A stretch of DNA of 52,338 nucleotides, taken from Paenacidovorax caeni. GTDB lineage: Bacteria > Pseudomonadota > Gammaproteobacteria > Burkholderiales > Burkholderiaceae_C. Below, piece by piece: positions 23,849 to 33,918 of this stretch. The notes beneath the pieces are model-generated. The model was not told the DNA's origin and did not search any database. It worked only from the letters and a program-made list of their open reading frames with translations. Each line of letters starts with the position of its first letter. The stretch's first letter is position 1. The position numbers and the translations under genes are program-made. The stretch covers positions 1 to 52,338 of the forward strand of contig NZ_CYIG01000024.1 in assembly GCF_001298675.1 (NCBI RefSeq). Reading direction: 5' to 3'.

Positions 23849-24811
23849 TCACAGCAACCGCTGCAAGTGCTCCCTGAGGGTTTGCAGGCTCACGAAGCTC
23901 AGGTCGTACATGGCGCTCAGGCCTGCCGCCTGTTCCTGCGTGAGATCGGTGGACAGGATTAGGAAGCGGCCACGGTCTATGTTCAGACGCTTGCGCAGGC
24001 GCAGGTATTTGTCGATGTCGCGGCGGAATTCGCCGCTCTTGCATTCGATGCAGATGGGTGGTTGTCCTTCAGGCAGGCAGACCACATCCAGTTCGTGCAA
24101 GTCTTCGTTTGGAAAAACGACCTTGACGCCACGCGCGCACGAGAAACCGGCACCACGGCCGCGCGCGTGCTCTAGCAGGCAGACCAATGCGTACCACTCC
24201 AGCCAGCCTCCGTCGAAGAACTGGCGGATGGCCGGGGCCGTCTGCAGCGTCAGGCGCACGATCTTCTCGGGTTTCTGGTAGTGGTAGCGCGCGAAGAAAG
24301 TGTGCTCGTACAGGTTGCGGCACAGCTGGTTGACGGCCTGAGCATCCTTCTGCGGCAGGCGCGCCAGTTCCAGGTTCACCCAGCCATGGCTCTTGCGGTA
24401 GGCATAGCGCAGGCGGTCGATAAGCTCGCCGAACAGTGCGTAGTTGTCGCCCAGCCGCAGCGCAGCATCATCGAAGAAGCCGCTGGTGTCGACGTTCGCG
24501 GGGTCGATCTGCGCCTCGATCTTCTGCGCTGTGAACCACTGCTGAAGTGCCGCATGCTGCCCGACGCTTGCTAGGCTGTCGGTGCGCGCAGGCTGGGGCT
24601 CGGTAGGCGGCGGTGCGCTCACTACGGCCTGTTTGACCGCGTTAAGTTCGCGCGTTGCTGACGCCAACCGCTTGACCAGCTCCTCGACGAAGAACACGGT
24701 GCCATAGACCGTGCTTAGCGTGCCACAGCGCCCACAAGCAGCCTGGGCGCCGACGGGTGTCTGCGCGTCCTCGCTGACGAAGCCACATTTGTTGCAGCGG
24801 TAAATCGGCAT
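23849..24811 (-). CDS. Zinc-ribbon protein with a PD-(D/E)XK nuclease-like domain (Card1/DUF1887-type), function unknown
   Basis: A 320-residue protein. The N-terminal zinc ribbon has Cys6, Cys9, Cys26 and Cys29 (YRCNKCG, CGRCG). A charged helical linker and an all-alpha middle (~85-190) follow. The C-terminus reads as a restriction-endonuclease-like fold: FFDGGWLEWYALV (Glu205), DLHELDVVCL (Asp242), and ICIECKSG (Glu256, Lys258), then helices and a last strand FVSLQTLREHL. This matches the E...D...ExK pattern and the GxWLE motif of Card1/Can2/DUF1887 nucleases, but no CARF sensor domain is visible. It starts 15 bases after the metG stop and is probably co-transcribed with metG. A DNA- or RNA-cleaving role is inferred. 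Confidence 0.65.
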   Translation of the reverse strand: MPIYRCNKCGFVSEDAQTPVGAQAACGRCGTLSTVYGTVFFVEELVKRLASATRELNAVKQAVVSAPPPTEPQPARTDSLASVGQHAALQQWFTAQKIEAQIDPANVDTSGFFDDAALRLGDNYALFGELIDRLRYAYRKSHGWVNLELARLPQKDAQAVNQLCRNLYEHTFFARYHYQKPEKIVRLTLQTAPAIRQFFDGGWLEWYALVCLLEHARGRGAGFSCARGVKVVFPNEDLHELDVVCLPEGQPPICIECKSGEFRRDIDKYLRLRKRLNIDRGRFLILSTDLTQEQAAGLSAMYDLSFVSLQTLREHLQRLL

Positions 24812-24826
24812 AGGTTGCTAGGCCGT

Positions 24827-26896
24827 TCAGTGAATGCGCATGCCCGGCTGCGCGCCCGGGAACGGCTCCAGCACGTAGATGCCGGGGTGCGCCTTTTCGT
24901 CGGCGTGGCTGGCGGCCAGCACCATGCCTTCGCTGATGCCGAACTTCATCTTGCGCGGCGCCAGGTTAGCAACCACCACGGTCAGCTTGCCCTGCAATTG
25001 CGCGGGCTGGTACATGCTGGCGATGCCGGAGAAGACGTTGCGCGTTTTCCCCTCGCCCACGTCCAGCGTCAGTTGCAGCAGTTTGGTGGAGCCTTCGACG
25101 GGCTTGCACTCGACGATCTTTGCAATGCGCAGGTCGATCTTGGCGAAGTCGTCGATGGAAATCGTCGGGGCGATGTCTTCGCCGCCCGGCTGCACGGTCT
25201 CGGCGGCCGGTGCTGCCGGGGGCTCGAACAGTGCTTCGAGCTGCTTGGCGTCCACGCGCTGCATCAGGTGCTGGTAGGTGCCGATAGCGTGGCCCGCGCC
25301 GAGCAGCGTCTGGGCATCGGCAAAGGTGAGCGGCGGCACCTGCAAGAAGGCCTCCACCTGGGTGGCTACGGCGGGCAGCATGGGCTTGAGGTAGATGGTG
25401 AGCAGGCGGAAGGCCTCGATGCAGGTGCTGCACACGTCCTGCAGGCGCGCGTCCTGCCCCTCCTGCTTGGCGAGTTCCCAGGGCTTGTTGGCGTCCACGT
25501 AGGCGTTCACCCGGTCGCACAGCAACATGGCTTCGCGTGCGGCGCGGGCGGTGTCGCGGGCCTCGTAGGCCTGGGCGATGGCGTCGGCCTGCGCGCGCAG
25601 CTGTTGCAGCAGCGCCTGGCCGTCGGCACCCGGTGCGCCGAGCTGGCCGCCGAAGCGCTTGGCGAGGAAGCCCGCGGCACGGCTGGCAATGTTCACGTAC
25701 TTGCCGATCAGGTCCGAGTTCACGCGCAGCATGAAGTCCTCTGCGGTGAAGTCGATGTCTTCGTTCTTGCCGTTGAGCTTGGCGCCCAGGTAGTAGCGCA
25801 GCCACTCGGGGTTCATCTTCAGCGCCAGGTACTTGAGCGGATCCAGCCCGGTGCCGCGGCTCTTGCTCATCTTCTCGCCGTTGTTCACCGTGAGAAAACC
25901 GTGCACGCAGATCTTCGTCGGCGTCTTGCGGCCGCTGAACTTGAGCATGGCAGGCCAGAACAGCGTGTGGAAGGTGATGATGTCCTTGCCAATGAAGTGG
26001 TACTGCTCCAACTGCGGGTCGGCCATATAGGCGTCGTAGTCTTCGCCGCGCCGGTTCAACAGGTTCTTCAGCGAGGCCAGATAGCCCACGGGCGCGTCGA
26101 GCCAGACGTAAAAGTATTTGCCCGGCGCGTCCGGGATCTCGATGCCGAAGTAGGGTGCGTCGCGGCTGATGTCCCAATCGTCCAGGCCGGTGCTGGTGCT
26201 GCCGTCGGGGTTCGTACGTGTGCCGAACCATTCCTTGATCTTGCTGGCGACCTCGGGCTGCACGTGGACGCCGTTTTGCGTCCACTCCGTGAGGAATTCC
26301 ACGGCACGCGGGTCGGAGAGCTTGAAGAAGAAGTGCTCTGAGGTCTTGAGCACTGGCTTGGTGCCCGACAGCGCGGAGTAGGGGTTGATGAGGTCGGTGG
26401 GCGCGTAGACCGAGCTGCAGACCTCGCAGTTGTCACCGTACTGGTCCTTGGCGTGGCAGCGTGGGCATTCGCCCTTGATGAAGCGGTCGGGCAGGAACAT
26501 GCTCTTCTCGGGGTCGAAGAACTGTTCGATGGTGCGGGTCTCGATGAAGCCGGCCTTCTTCAGATCCAGGTAGATCTGCTGCGACAGTTCGTGGTTTTCC
26601 CGGCTGTCGGTGTTGCTCCAGTTGTCGAAGGCGATGTGGAAGCCGTCGAGGTACTGCTTGCGGCCCGCGGCGATATCGGCCACGAACTGCTGGGGCGTCT
26701 TGCCGGCCTTCTCGGCGGCGATCATGATCGGCGCGCCGTGCGCGTCGTCGGCGCCGACGAAGTTCACCGCGTGGCCCTGCATCCGTTGGTAGCGCACCCA
26801 GGTGTCGGCCTGGATGTATTCCATGATGTGGCCGATGTGGAAATTGCCGTTGGCGTAGGGCAGCGCGGTGGTGACGAAGAGCTTGCGTTGGGACAT
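24827..26896 (-). CDS. metG: Methionyl-tRNA synthetase
   Basis: A 689-residue class I synthetase that charges tRNA-Met. It has the HIGH motif at residues 20-23 ([10 protein letters not shown]), the zinc-binding Cys pairs (CPRCHAK...CEVC), KMSKS ([10 protein letters not shown]) and the anticodon-binding alpha domain. A C-terminal EMAP/tRNA-binding domain gives dimerisation ([18 protein letters not shown], ending GMRIH). The ATG at 26894-26896 starts right at the Rossmann strand [11 protein letters not shown]. In many proteobacteria metG is adjacent and divergent to apbC/mrp; here about 8.4 kb of signalling genes lie between them. Confidence 0.97.
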   Translation of the reverse strand: MSQRKLFVTTALPYANGNFHIGHIMEYIQADTWVRYQRMQGHAVNFVGADDAHGAPIMIAAEKAGKTPQQFVADIAAGRKQYLDGFHIAFDNWSNTDSRENHELSQQIYLDLKKAGFIETRTIEQFFDPEKSMFLPDRFIKGECPRCHAKDQYGDNCEVCSSVYAPTDLINPYSALSGTKPVLKTSEHFFFKLSDPRAVEFLTEWTQNGVHVQPEVASKIKEWFGTRTNPDGSTSTGLDDWDISRDAPYFGIEIPDAPGKYFYVWLDAPVGYLASLKNLLNRRGEDYDAYMADPQLEQYHFIGKDIITFHTLFWPAMLKFSGRKTPTKICVHGFLTVNNGEKMSKSRGTGLDPLKYLALKMNPEWLRYYLGAKLNGKNEDIDFTAEDFMLRVNSDLIGKYVNIASRAAGFLAKRFGGQLGAPGADGQALLQQLRAQADAIAQAYEARDTARAAREAMLLCDRVNAYVDANKPWELAKQEGQDARLQDVCSTCIEAFRLLTIYLKPMLPAVATQVEAFLQVPPLTFADAQTLLGAGHAIGTYQHLMQRVDAKQLEALFEPPAAPAAETVQPGGEDIAPTISIDDFAKIDLRIAKIVECKPVEGSTKLLQLTLDVGEGKTRNVFSGIASMYQPAQLQGKLTVVVANLAPRKMKFGISEGMVLAASHADEKAHPGIYVLEPFPGAQPGMRIH

Positions 26897-26933
26897 GGAG
26901 GTGGCCTGGGAAGAAGAAGGCGAACCAGCGATT

Positions 26934-27848
26934 TTAGGCCGCCGCCCAGCGCACGCAGTTGCGGCCGCTGGCCTTGGCCTGGTAGAGGGCCGCGTCGGCC
27001 AGGGGGAAGAAGGCCGGGTCGGCCTCGGCCTGCATGGGCGTGCTGCTGGCACCGCCGATGCTCAGGGTCACGCTGGCCCCTACGGGCGAGGCTGGGTGCG
27101 TCAGCCCGCGTGCTTCCAGCTTGGCGCGCAGCTCCTCGGCAAGCATCTGTGCTTCCTGCGCGCCAGTCTCGGGCAGCAGCAGCACGAACTCCTCGCCGCC
27201 GTAGCGCGCGGCCAGGTCGCCAGGGCGGCGCGCGCACTGGCGCAGCACGGCGGCGACTTCCTGCAGCACGCGGTCGCCGGCGGCGTGGCCCAGGGTGTCG
27301 TTGTAGGCCTTGAAGTGGTCCACGTCGGCCACGACCAGCGACAGCGGCTGGCCGGCGCGCTGGCAGCGCCGCCACTCCAGCGCGTAGGACTCGTCGAAGC
27401 GGCGCCGGTTGGGGATGCCGGTGAGCCCGTCGAGCGCGGCGAGCTGCTCGAGCAGGCGGCGCTGGTGCACGATTTGCAGGTGGTTGCGCACGCGCACGCG
27501 CACGATTGAGGGATGGAAGGGCTTGGCGATGTAGTCCACCGCGCCCAGGTTCAGGCCCTGCTCCTCGTCGGTCGGCGAGTCGAGCGCGGTGATGAAAATG
27601 ACCGGGATGTTGCGCGTGGCGTCCTCGCGCTTGAGGGCGCGGATGGTGGCCATGCCGTCCATCTCGGGCATGAGCACGTCGAGCAGGATCAGGTCGGGCG
27701 CGTGGCTGCGCGCACGCTCCAGTGCCTGGAGACCGTTCTTGGCCTGGATGACCTTGTACTCGCCCTCGAACAGTTCGGTGAGCAACAGGCGGTTTTGCTT
27801 CTCGTCGTCGACGACAAGCAGGGTGGATTCGTTGAACTGGGGGTTCAT
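26934..27848 (-). CDS. Response regulator with GGDEF domain (diguanylate cyclase)
   Basis: A 304-residue protein. The receiver domain (residues ~8-125) has Asp57 in [16 protein letters not shown] and the KPFHPS lysine. A short linker and a GGDEF domain follow, with the signature [12 protein letters not shown], the substrate-loop [18 protein letters not shown] and the IGGAS tail. It should make cyclic di-GMP when phosphorylated. I see no clear RxxD inhibitory site. It overlaps the hybrid kinase gene by four bases (ATGA) and is the output of that kinase. Confidence 0.92.
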   Translation of the reverse strand: MNPQFNESTLLVVDDEKQNRLLLTELFEGEYKVIQAKNGLQALERARSHAPDLILLDVLMPEMDGMATIRALKREDATRNIPVIFITALDSPTDEEQGLNLGAVDYIAKPFHPSIVRVRVRNHLQIVHQRRLLEQLAALDGLTGIPNRRRFDESYALEWRRCQRAGQPLSLVVADVDHFKAYNDTLGHAAGDRVLQEVAAVLRQCARRPGDLAARYGGEEFVLLLPETGAQEAQMLAEELRAKLEARGLTHPASPVGASVTLSIGGASSTPMQAEADPAFFPLADAALYQAKASGRNCVRWAAA

Positions 27849-30800
27849 GGCCGCTGCTCCATGAGGGCGCGTAGCGCAGGCAAGGCTGCCAGCGCGTCTT
27901 CGTATTCCACGTCTTCCACCAGCTCGCGCAGCGCCGTCAGCTGCGCGCGCCAAGCGGGGTGGGGGGCGGGTGCCTGTTCGAGTGCCTCGATGACGCGCAG
28001 TGCGGCGGCATCGTCGTTTTCCAGCAGGGTTTGCAGACGCTCGAAAAGCGCGCCGCAGTCGTGCACCGGGGCGTTGCCGGGGGCGGTGGGTGTGGTGGGC
28101 AGCAGCGGCGCCAGCAGGGCGCACACGCGCTGAAGCTCGGCATGCGTGGCGGCCAGATCGGCCTCGCTGGCAGGTTGCGACTCGGCGTAGCCGTGCTCCA
28201 GCGCCTTGGCCTGCTGCGCCAGTTGCCCGGCGCCAATGGTGGCAGCGCCTGACTTGAGCGAGTGCGCCAGGCGGCGCGCCAGTGGCCAGTCTTGCGCCGC
28301 CTGGGCTGCGCCGATGGCTTGGGTGCTGGCGCCGAACTCCTTGGTGAAGTTGCCCAGGATGCGCCGGTACAGTGCAGGCCGCCCCAGGCTCTGTGCCAGG
28401 CCGCGCACGGTGTCGATGCCGTCCAGCGGCGGGATGGGCGCATCGTCCGTGGATGCACCGGCAGCGGGCGCAGGGCGAGGTGCTGTCGTGTCCTGGTGGC
28501 GCGGCCGGATCCAGCGCAGCAGCGCGGTGTAGAGCGCTTCGGGGTCGATGGGCTTGGTCAGGTGGTCGTTCATGCCTGCCTCCAGGCTGCGCTCGCGATC
28601 GCCCGTCATGGCGTGTGCGGTCATGGCGACGATGGGCAGCGTGCGCAGGCGCGCCTCCTTGCGGATCTCGCGCGTGGCCGTCAGGCCGTCCATCTCGGGC
28701 ATCTGGATGTCCATCAGCACCAGGTCGTAGGGCCGGGCGCGCGCCATCTCCAGCGCCTCGCGGCCATGCGTCGCCACGTCCACGTGCACGCCGGTGTCGG
28801 CGAGGAAGGCCAGGGCCACGGTGCGGTTGAGTTCCACGTCATCGACCAGCAGGATGCGCGCGCCGGCAATGGCGCCAAAGTCGTGTACGGCGGAGCCCGG
28901 GCGCTGCGGCACCCGGTGTGCGGGCAGGTCGATGGCCCCGTTGCCCAGCAGCGCTTCGAGCATGGCATCGTGCAGTGCCGATTCGCTCACTGGCTTGGTC
29001 AGAACGTGCTCCAGCCCCACGCTGGCCACTTGGTCCGAGAGTTTTTCGTAGCTGCCTGCGGTGACCATGAGTACCGCGGGCACGCCCCCTTGCAGGTGCG
29101 CGGCGTTGATGTGGCGTGCCGTCTCGATGCCGTTCATGCCGGGCATGAGCCAGTCAAGCAGCACGAGCTGGTACGGCTCGCCGGTTGCTGCCGCATGCTG
29201 CAGGCGTTGCATACCGGGCTCGCCTCCTTCTGCGGCCTCGGCGCGCATGCCGAACTGCTCCAGCATGGCGCAGAGAATCTCGCGCGCGCTGGCGTTGTCG
29301 TCTATCACCAGCACGCGCCGCCCGCGCAGCATGCTGGAGTAACCGCGTGCGGCCGTATCGTGTGCGCAGGGCGCGCCGTCTGCCGCGTCCTGCGTTGGCA
29401 AGCCCAGCGGTACGGTGAAGGAGAACGTGCTGCCCGTGCCGACTTGGCTTTGCACTTCGATGCGCCCGCCCATCAGCTCCACCAGCTGGCGGCAGATGGC
29501 CAGGCCCAGGCCGCTGCCGCCAAAGCGCCGGGTGATGCTGCCGTCCACTTGCATGAAGGGCGAGAACAGCTCGGCCAAGCGCTCGGGCGGAATGCCCATG
29601 CCGGTGTCGCGCACGGAAAACTCCAGCTCCGCCTTGCCCGCGTGGCGCCCGCGCAGTGTTGCCTGCACCACGATCTCGCCGGATTCGGTGAACTTCACAG
29701 CGTTGTTGGCCAGATTGACCAGCACCTGGCCAAGCCGCAGCGGGTCGCCGGTGAGGTGCCGCGGCACGTCTGGCGCGATGCGGAACAGCAGCTCCAGCCC
29801 GCGCTCCTGCGCGCGCAGCGCCACTTGGCTGGAGACGCTGCGTAGCACCTGCTCCAGGTCGAAGGCGATGGTCTCAATCTGCAGTTTGCCGGCCTCGATG
29901 CGCGAGTAGTCGAGGATGTCGTTGATCAGGCCCAGCAGCATGTCCGACGCTGCCAGCACCTTCTCCTGGTAGTCGCGCTGTTGCGCCGTCAGGTTGGTCT
30001 TGAGCAGCAGCTTGCCCAGGCCGACGATGGCATTCATGGGCGTGCGGATTTCGTGGCTCATGCGCGCCAGGAAGTCGGACTTGGCGCGGCTGGCCTGGTG
30101 CGCCTGCTCGGTGGCCTCCAGCAGTGCGTGCGTGCGCTGCTCTACCAGGTGCTCCAGTCCCTGGCGGTAGTGCGCCAGCTCGCGGTCGCGCGCCTGCAGC
30201 CGGTCGATCATCTGGTTCAGGCTGCGGCCCAGTTGCGCCAGTTCGTCCTCGCCGCGCGTATCGGCGCGCTCGGCCAGCGCCGGGTCGTCGCTGATGCGTG
30301 CCATGAGCTGGTTCAGGTCCTGCAGCGGCGTGGCCATGCGCCGTGCGGCCCGGGCAGAGAGCCACAGCAGCGCCACCAGCAGCGCCAGCAGGCTGGCGCC
30401 GGTTTCCAGCGCCATGTGGTCGATGGCGTCGTGCATGGCGTCGAGCGAGGCCACGAGTTCGATGGCGGCGCCCCCGTCGCTGCCCGGAATGGGCGCCCAC
30501 ACGGCCAGATAGTGGCCGTGGCTCAGATCCGCATCGTCGCGGCGGCTGTTGCCGCTGCTCCAAGGCAACAGGTGTTGGCCGTGGCTGAAGTGCACACCCG
30601 CGCCTTGGGCCGGGGGCTCGGGCATGACCAATTGCGCAGCGTCGAAGCGGGCGAACTCGGCAAAGGGCTGGCGCTCGCCGCGCCGCAGCAGGCGCGCGCG
30701 CAGGATGGCCGGGTTGTTGTCGGCCACGGCGCCTAGCAGGCGTGTGGCTTCCGCGCGATCCTGGAAGTCAAACGCTGCCTGGCTGTTGGTAGCGATCAGC

Positions 30801-30967
30801 CGTGCCTGCGCACCCAGCGATTCGCTCCATTCGCTGCGGATCAGCCGCTGCTGCAGCAGCACCATGGCGACGTAGAGAACACACACCGCGCTGATGATGG
30901 CGATGGTGAAAAACCAGGCCAACTTGCCCCGGATGGTGCGCGGGCGCAGGCGGTGCAGCAGCTTCAT
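27845..30967 (-). CDS. Hybrid sensor histidine kinase (BarA-like: HAMP-HisKA-HATPase-REC-REC-Hpt)
   Basis: A 1040-residue phosphorelay kinase. Helix 1 is at ~17-37, the periplasmic region at ~40-187, helix 2 at ~190-207 and HAMP at ~207-260. The HisKA His305 is in [11 protein letters not shown]. The HATPase has [13 protein letters not shown]. Receiver 1 ([13 protein letters not shown]...LLDWLMPG), receiver 2 ([13 protein letters not shown]...[13 protein letters not shown]) and a C-terminal Hpt domain ([16 protein letters not shown]) complete it. It overlaps both neighbours by four bases. It links the YfiR-like periplasmic protein and TonB receptor upstream to the REC-GGDEF protein downstream. 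Confidence 0.93.
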   Translation of the reverse strand: MKLLHRLRPRTIRGKLAWFFTIAIISAVCVLYVAMVLLQQRLIRSEWSESLGAQARLIATNSQAAFDFQDRAEATRLLGAVADNNPAILRARLLRRGERQPFAEFARFDAAQLVMPEPPAQGAGVHFSHGQHLLPWSSGNSRRDDADLSHGHYLAVWAPIPGSDGGAAIELVASLDAMHDAIDHMALETGASLLALLVALLWLSARAARRMATPLQDLNQLMARISDDPALAERADTRGEDELAQLGRSLNQMIDRLQARDRELAHYRQGLEHLVEQRTHALLEATEQAHQASRAKSDFLARMSHEIRTPMNAIVGLGKLLLKTNLTAQQRDYQEKVLAASDMLLGLINDILDYSRIEAGKLQIETIAFDLEQVLRSVSSQVALRAQERGLELLFRIAPDVPRHLTGDPLRLGQVLVNLANNAVKFTESGEIVVQATLRGRHAGKAELEFSVRDTGMGIPPERLAELFSPFMQVDGSITRRFGGSGLGLAICRQLVELMGGRIEVQSQVGTGSTFSFTVPLGLPTQDAADGAPCAHDTAARGYSSMLRGRRVLVIDDNASAREILCAMLEQFGMRAEAAEGGEPGMQRLQHAAATGEPYQLVLLDWLMPGMNGIETARHINAAHLQGGVPAVLMVTAGSYEKLSDQVASVGLEHVLTKPVSESALHDAMLEALLGNGAIDLPAHRVPQRPGSAVHDFGAIAGARILLVDDVELNRTVALAFLADTGVHVDVATHGREALEMARARPYDLVLMDIQMPEMDGLTATREIRKEARLRTLPIVAMTAHAMTGDRERSLEAGMNDHLTKPIDPEALYTALLRWIRPRHQDTTAPRPAPAAGASTDDAPIPPLDGIDTVRGLAQSLGRPALYRRILGNFTKEFGASTQAIGAAQAAQDWPLARRLAHSLKSGAATIGAGQLAQQAKALEHGYAESQPASEADLAATHAELQRVCALLAPLLPTTPTAPGNAPVHDCGALFERLQTLLENDDAAALRVIEALEQAPAPHPAWRAQLTALRELVEDVEYEDALAALPALRALMEQRP

Positions 30968-31515
30968 TCGACGATCCTCGCCAAGCGCAGCAGCTGCGCG
31001 TTGAACTTGACGGACTGCGCGTGTGCTGCCTTGCGGTTGATGAGCACGGCCAGAGAACCGCCACCCTCCTTGTTCACGGCAAACTCCACCATGCCGCCAG
31101 CGCTGGCAAAGCCCTCAATGTCCGACACCGTGACCACCGGTTGCTCACCGAGCTTGTCCAGCGTGGCCTTGAGGTGCGCGGCTTCACTGGCAGCGACAAA
31201 GACGAAGTCGCACTCTCCTGCCTCGCTTGCCGAAGCGGGCTTGCGTACCAGGACGGCGCGCCCGTCGATCGGGGTTTGCGCCAGCTTCTCCAGCGCCCCG
31301 CCGAAAGGGTTCTGTCCGAGTACGCACAGGGTGACGCTGGTGCCACCCTCGAAACGCGGCAGGTAGACGAAGCGCGGCAGCTTGAACAGCAGTGCGGATT
31401 TGACGGCGTACTCTGACACCGCACCCGCGGTAGCCTGGGCGCGTGCGGCCAGCGGCGCCAGCATGAGCAGCAGGGCGAGCAGGGCTGGCAGGGCCATCGG
31501 CAGGGGGCTGGCCAT
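30964..31515 (-). CDS. YfiR-family (DUF4154) periplasmic protein
   Basis: A 183-residue exported protein (signal [19 protein letters not shown]). DUF4154/YfiR features are [55 protein letters not shown] and the end [20 protein letters not shown] followed by [14 protein letters not shown]. YfiR in Pseudomonas holds a membrane diguanylate cyclase in check. Here the protein may modulate the adjacent histidine kinase or relay the receptor's state across the periplasm. It starts two bases after the receptor stop and overlaps the kinase start (ATGA). Confidence 0.85.
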   Translation of the reverse strand: MASPLPMALPALLALLLMLAPLAARAQATAGAVSEYAVKSALLFKLPRFVYLPRFEGGTSVTLCVLGQNPFGGALEKLAQTPIDGRAVLVRKPASASEAGECDFVFVAASEAAHLKATLDKLGEQPVVTVSDIEGFASAGGMVEFAVNKEGGGSLAVLINRKAAHAQSVKFNAQLLRLARIVE

Positions 31516-31517
31516 GG

Positions 31518-33791
31518 TCAGAACGGGTAGTCCAGCGTCAGCATCCAACTGCGTGGCTGCTGCGGCGTATCCCAGAAGGTGCGGCTGCCCGAGCCTCCGG
31601 CGGCGTAGTAGCGCTTGTCGAACAGGTTGTAAATGTCGAGCCACAGTGTGGCCTTGCCGTTCAGCAGCTTGTGCCAGCCCAGGTGCAGGTCCACGACGGT
31701 GTAGCCCGGTGTGGTGCAGCGATCTGGTGCCACCATGGTCTGGGTGCAGGCCCCCAGGGGCAGCAGCGGGTCGCCCGGGGCTTTCTTGCGGCCATTGGTG
31801 ACGGCGCCGGTCCAGTACACCTTGGGCGTGATGCTCACACGATCCAGCCAGCGCAGCGTGGCACCGAGCTTGAACTTGTGGCTGGCAGCGTAGGGGATGG
31901 CCCAGTCCACGCCGTCGCCCTCGTCGATGCGCCCGCGTATCCAGCTGGCGCTGCCCCACAGCTCGCCTGACCAGGCGCCGCCTGCGTGGAAGCGCCACTG
32001 TGCCGTCAGGTCCAGCCCGGTTTGCACTTGACGCCCGGCGTTGCCTTTGGTTTCGGGATTGACCAGGACGGCGCCGGGAATGGCGGTCACGTTGTTCGAT
32101 GCCTGGGTGACCACCAGGCTGGTGATGCGGCTGTGGTACAGGTGAGCGCCCAGGTTCAGGTTGGTGGCCGGACGCCAGTCCCACGCCGCGCTGAGGGAGC
32201 GCACCTTCTCAGGTTGCAGGTCGAAGTTGGGCACGCGGAAATTGGTACCGATGTAGCGGCCCGCACCGTCGCGCACGCCGCTGAAGGAGCCAAAGGCGCT
32301 CAGGCTTTCTTCGGGGGAGGGGGCTCGGAAAGCCTCGCCATACAGCAGCTTGAAGACATGCCGCTCCAGCGGCTTCCACACCGCGCCCAGGCGCGGGTTG
32401 CTGGTGGTGCCGTAGGCGCTGTGGCGGTCGATGCGCAGGCCTGCTGTGGTGGAAAAACCCTCGCTCCACTGTGACTGCACCTGTACATAGGCCGAGAGAT
32501 TGTGGAAGTCAGCGCTGTGGATCACCACCGGCAGGTCGGTGTTGGGGTAGTACAGGCCCTGGGCACCGGCGGGCTTGCTGGTGTCGTAGGGCGCGGGCAG
32601 CGAGGCTGTCTCGATCGCCGAGTACCTTTGGTAGCCCAGCCCGGCCTGCACCTGCTGGGTGCCGCTCAGGCGCCAGCTCAGGCTCTGCTCGATGCCGGTG
32701 CGCGTACCCAGCGCGTAGGAAAAGCCATCGCGGTAGGCGTTGTTGGTGTTGTTGTAGCGCGCCTTGGGGTCGACTTCCAGGCGGGCATGGTCGATCAGCA
32801 ACTGCGCGTTCACGTCGGGCGCAGGGGTAAAGCGCAGGCGCGCATACACCGTGTCGGTGGTGGGTTGCCACTGTGAGCTGTCCAGGTAGCGTGCCATGGC
32901 GGGGGGGTCGCCGGTGCTGGTCAGGCTGGTGAATTGGTGGCGGAAAAAGCCCACGCTGAGTTGCTCGGCCCAGTCGGCGCGTGCGTACAGGCTGCGGCTG
33001 CCGATGCCGCCGGTGTAGTCCTCGCGTGCGTCGGCGGGCACCACCGTGGCGCCGTTGACCATGGCCGGTACCTTGGCGAACTCGCGCGGATAGTACTGGT
33101 CAAGCGGTGCACGGTCGGACTGCTGCCAGTGCCCTCCCACGGCCAGGCTCAGGCCTTCGGCGTTGCGCATGCCGGTCATGAACGAGGCTTCCTGGCTGCC
33201 AAAGCGCCCTGCGCCCACCGAGGCCCAGCTTCCCTGCGGGCCAGTGCCTGCCTCGGTAATGATGTTCACCACCCCGGCTACTGCATCAGCACCATAGAGC
33301 GCCGCAGCAGGGCCGTAGAGCACCTCGACCTGCTTGGCCATGTACAGGGCCAGGTTCTCGGCCACCGGGAAGTTGCCACCCGCGGGCGCGCCAATGCGCA
33401 CCCCGTCGAGCATGACCAGCAGCTTGTTCGGCCCCACGTTGCCTTGCACCGCGAACTGGTTGTATTGCGACGACTTGGTGCCGCGCTGGATGTCCACGCC
33501 GGGCAGGTCCGCGAGCAGGTCGGCCAGGTTCTTGTAGCGCCGCTCGCGGATTTGCGCGCGCGTGATGACCATGACCTGCGCCGGTGTCTGGTCGCGCGTC
33601 TCGGTCTGGCGCGAGGCGGTGATGAGCGGCGTGGCGATCAGCTCTTGCAGCGACAGGTCCATGAGCATCGCGGCATCGCGTGCCAGCGAGTCGGCAGCCC
33701 ATGCCGGGACATGCAGCAGGCAGGCCAGCGCCAGGGCGGTGCGCAGGTGGTTTCTCGGGGCCGCTGGGGGCAGGGGAGCAAGGGGTTTCAC
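31518..33791 (-). CDS. TonB-dependent outer-membrane receptor
   Basis: A 757-residue outer-membrane protein. It has a signal peptide (ALALACLLHVPAWA) and a TonB-box-like N-terminus. The plug domain shows TPAQVMVITRAQIRERRYKNLADLLADLPGV, NKLLVMLDGVRI, and VEVLYGPAAALYGADAVAGVVNIIT. A 22-strand barrel follows and ends in YPF, the Omp C-terminal phenylalanine. No N-terminal signalling (STN) domain is seen. It heads an operon with YfiR, a hybrid kinase and a diguanylate cyclase, so uptake or binding of its ligand (siderophore, vitamin or polymer) may feed c-di-GMP signalling. Confidence 0.92.
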   Translation of the reverse strand: MKPLAPLPPAAPRNHLRTALALACLLHVPAWAADSLARDAAMLMDLSLQELIATPLITASRQTETRDQTPAQVMVITRAQIRERRYKNLADLLADLPGVDIQRGTKSSQYNQFAVQGNVGPNKLLVMLDGVRIGAPAGGNFPVAENLALYMAKQVEVLYGPAAALYGADAVAGVVNIITEAGTGPQGSWASVGAGRFGSQEASFMTGMRNAEGLSLAVGGHWQQSDRAPLDQYYPREFAKVPAMVNGATVVPADAREDYTGGIGSRSLYARADWAEQLSVGFFRHQFTSLTSTGDPPAMARYLDSSQWQPTTDTVYARLRFTPAPDVNAQLLIDHARLEVDPKARYNNTNNAYRDGFSYALGTRTGIEQSLSWRLSGTQQVQAGLGYQRYSAIETASLPAPYDTSKPAGAQGLYYPNTDLPVVIHSADFHNLSAYVQVQSQWSEGFSTTAGLRIDRHSAYGTTSNPRLGAVWKPLERHVFKLLYGEAFRAPSPEESLSAFGSFSGVRDGAGRYIGTNFRVPNFDLQPEKVRSLSAAWDWRPATNLNLGAHLYHSRITSLVVTQASNNVTAIPGAVLVNPETKGNAGRQVQTGLDLTAQWRFHAGGAWSGELWGSASWIRGRIDEGDGVDWAIPYAASHKFKLGATLRWLDRVSITPKVYWTGAVTNGRKKAPGDPLLPLGACTQTMVAPDRCTTPGYTVVDLHLGWHKLLNGKATLWLDIYNLFDKRYYAAGGSGSRTFWDTPQQPRSWMLTLDYPF

Positions 33792-33918
33792 GGTGCGGCG
33801 GTATGCAAAGACGCGCCCTCGGCGTGGGGCCGGGGCTTCAAGGGAACGAGGGGCTGGCGGATGGCGGTGCGGTATTTTGCGGCAGGTGTAAATAGATATT
33901 GCAAATCATCGTACGCCC

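Noticed and set aside
24815-26341. A 508-residue plus-strand open frame
   Set aside because: It is antisense to metG, which is unmistakable.
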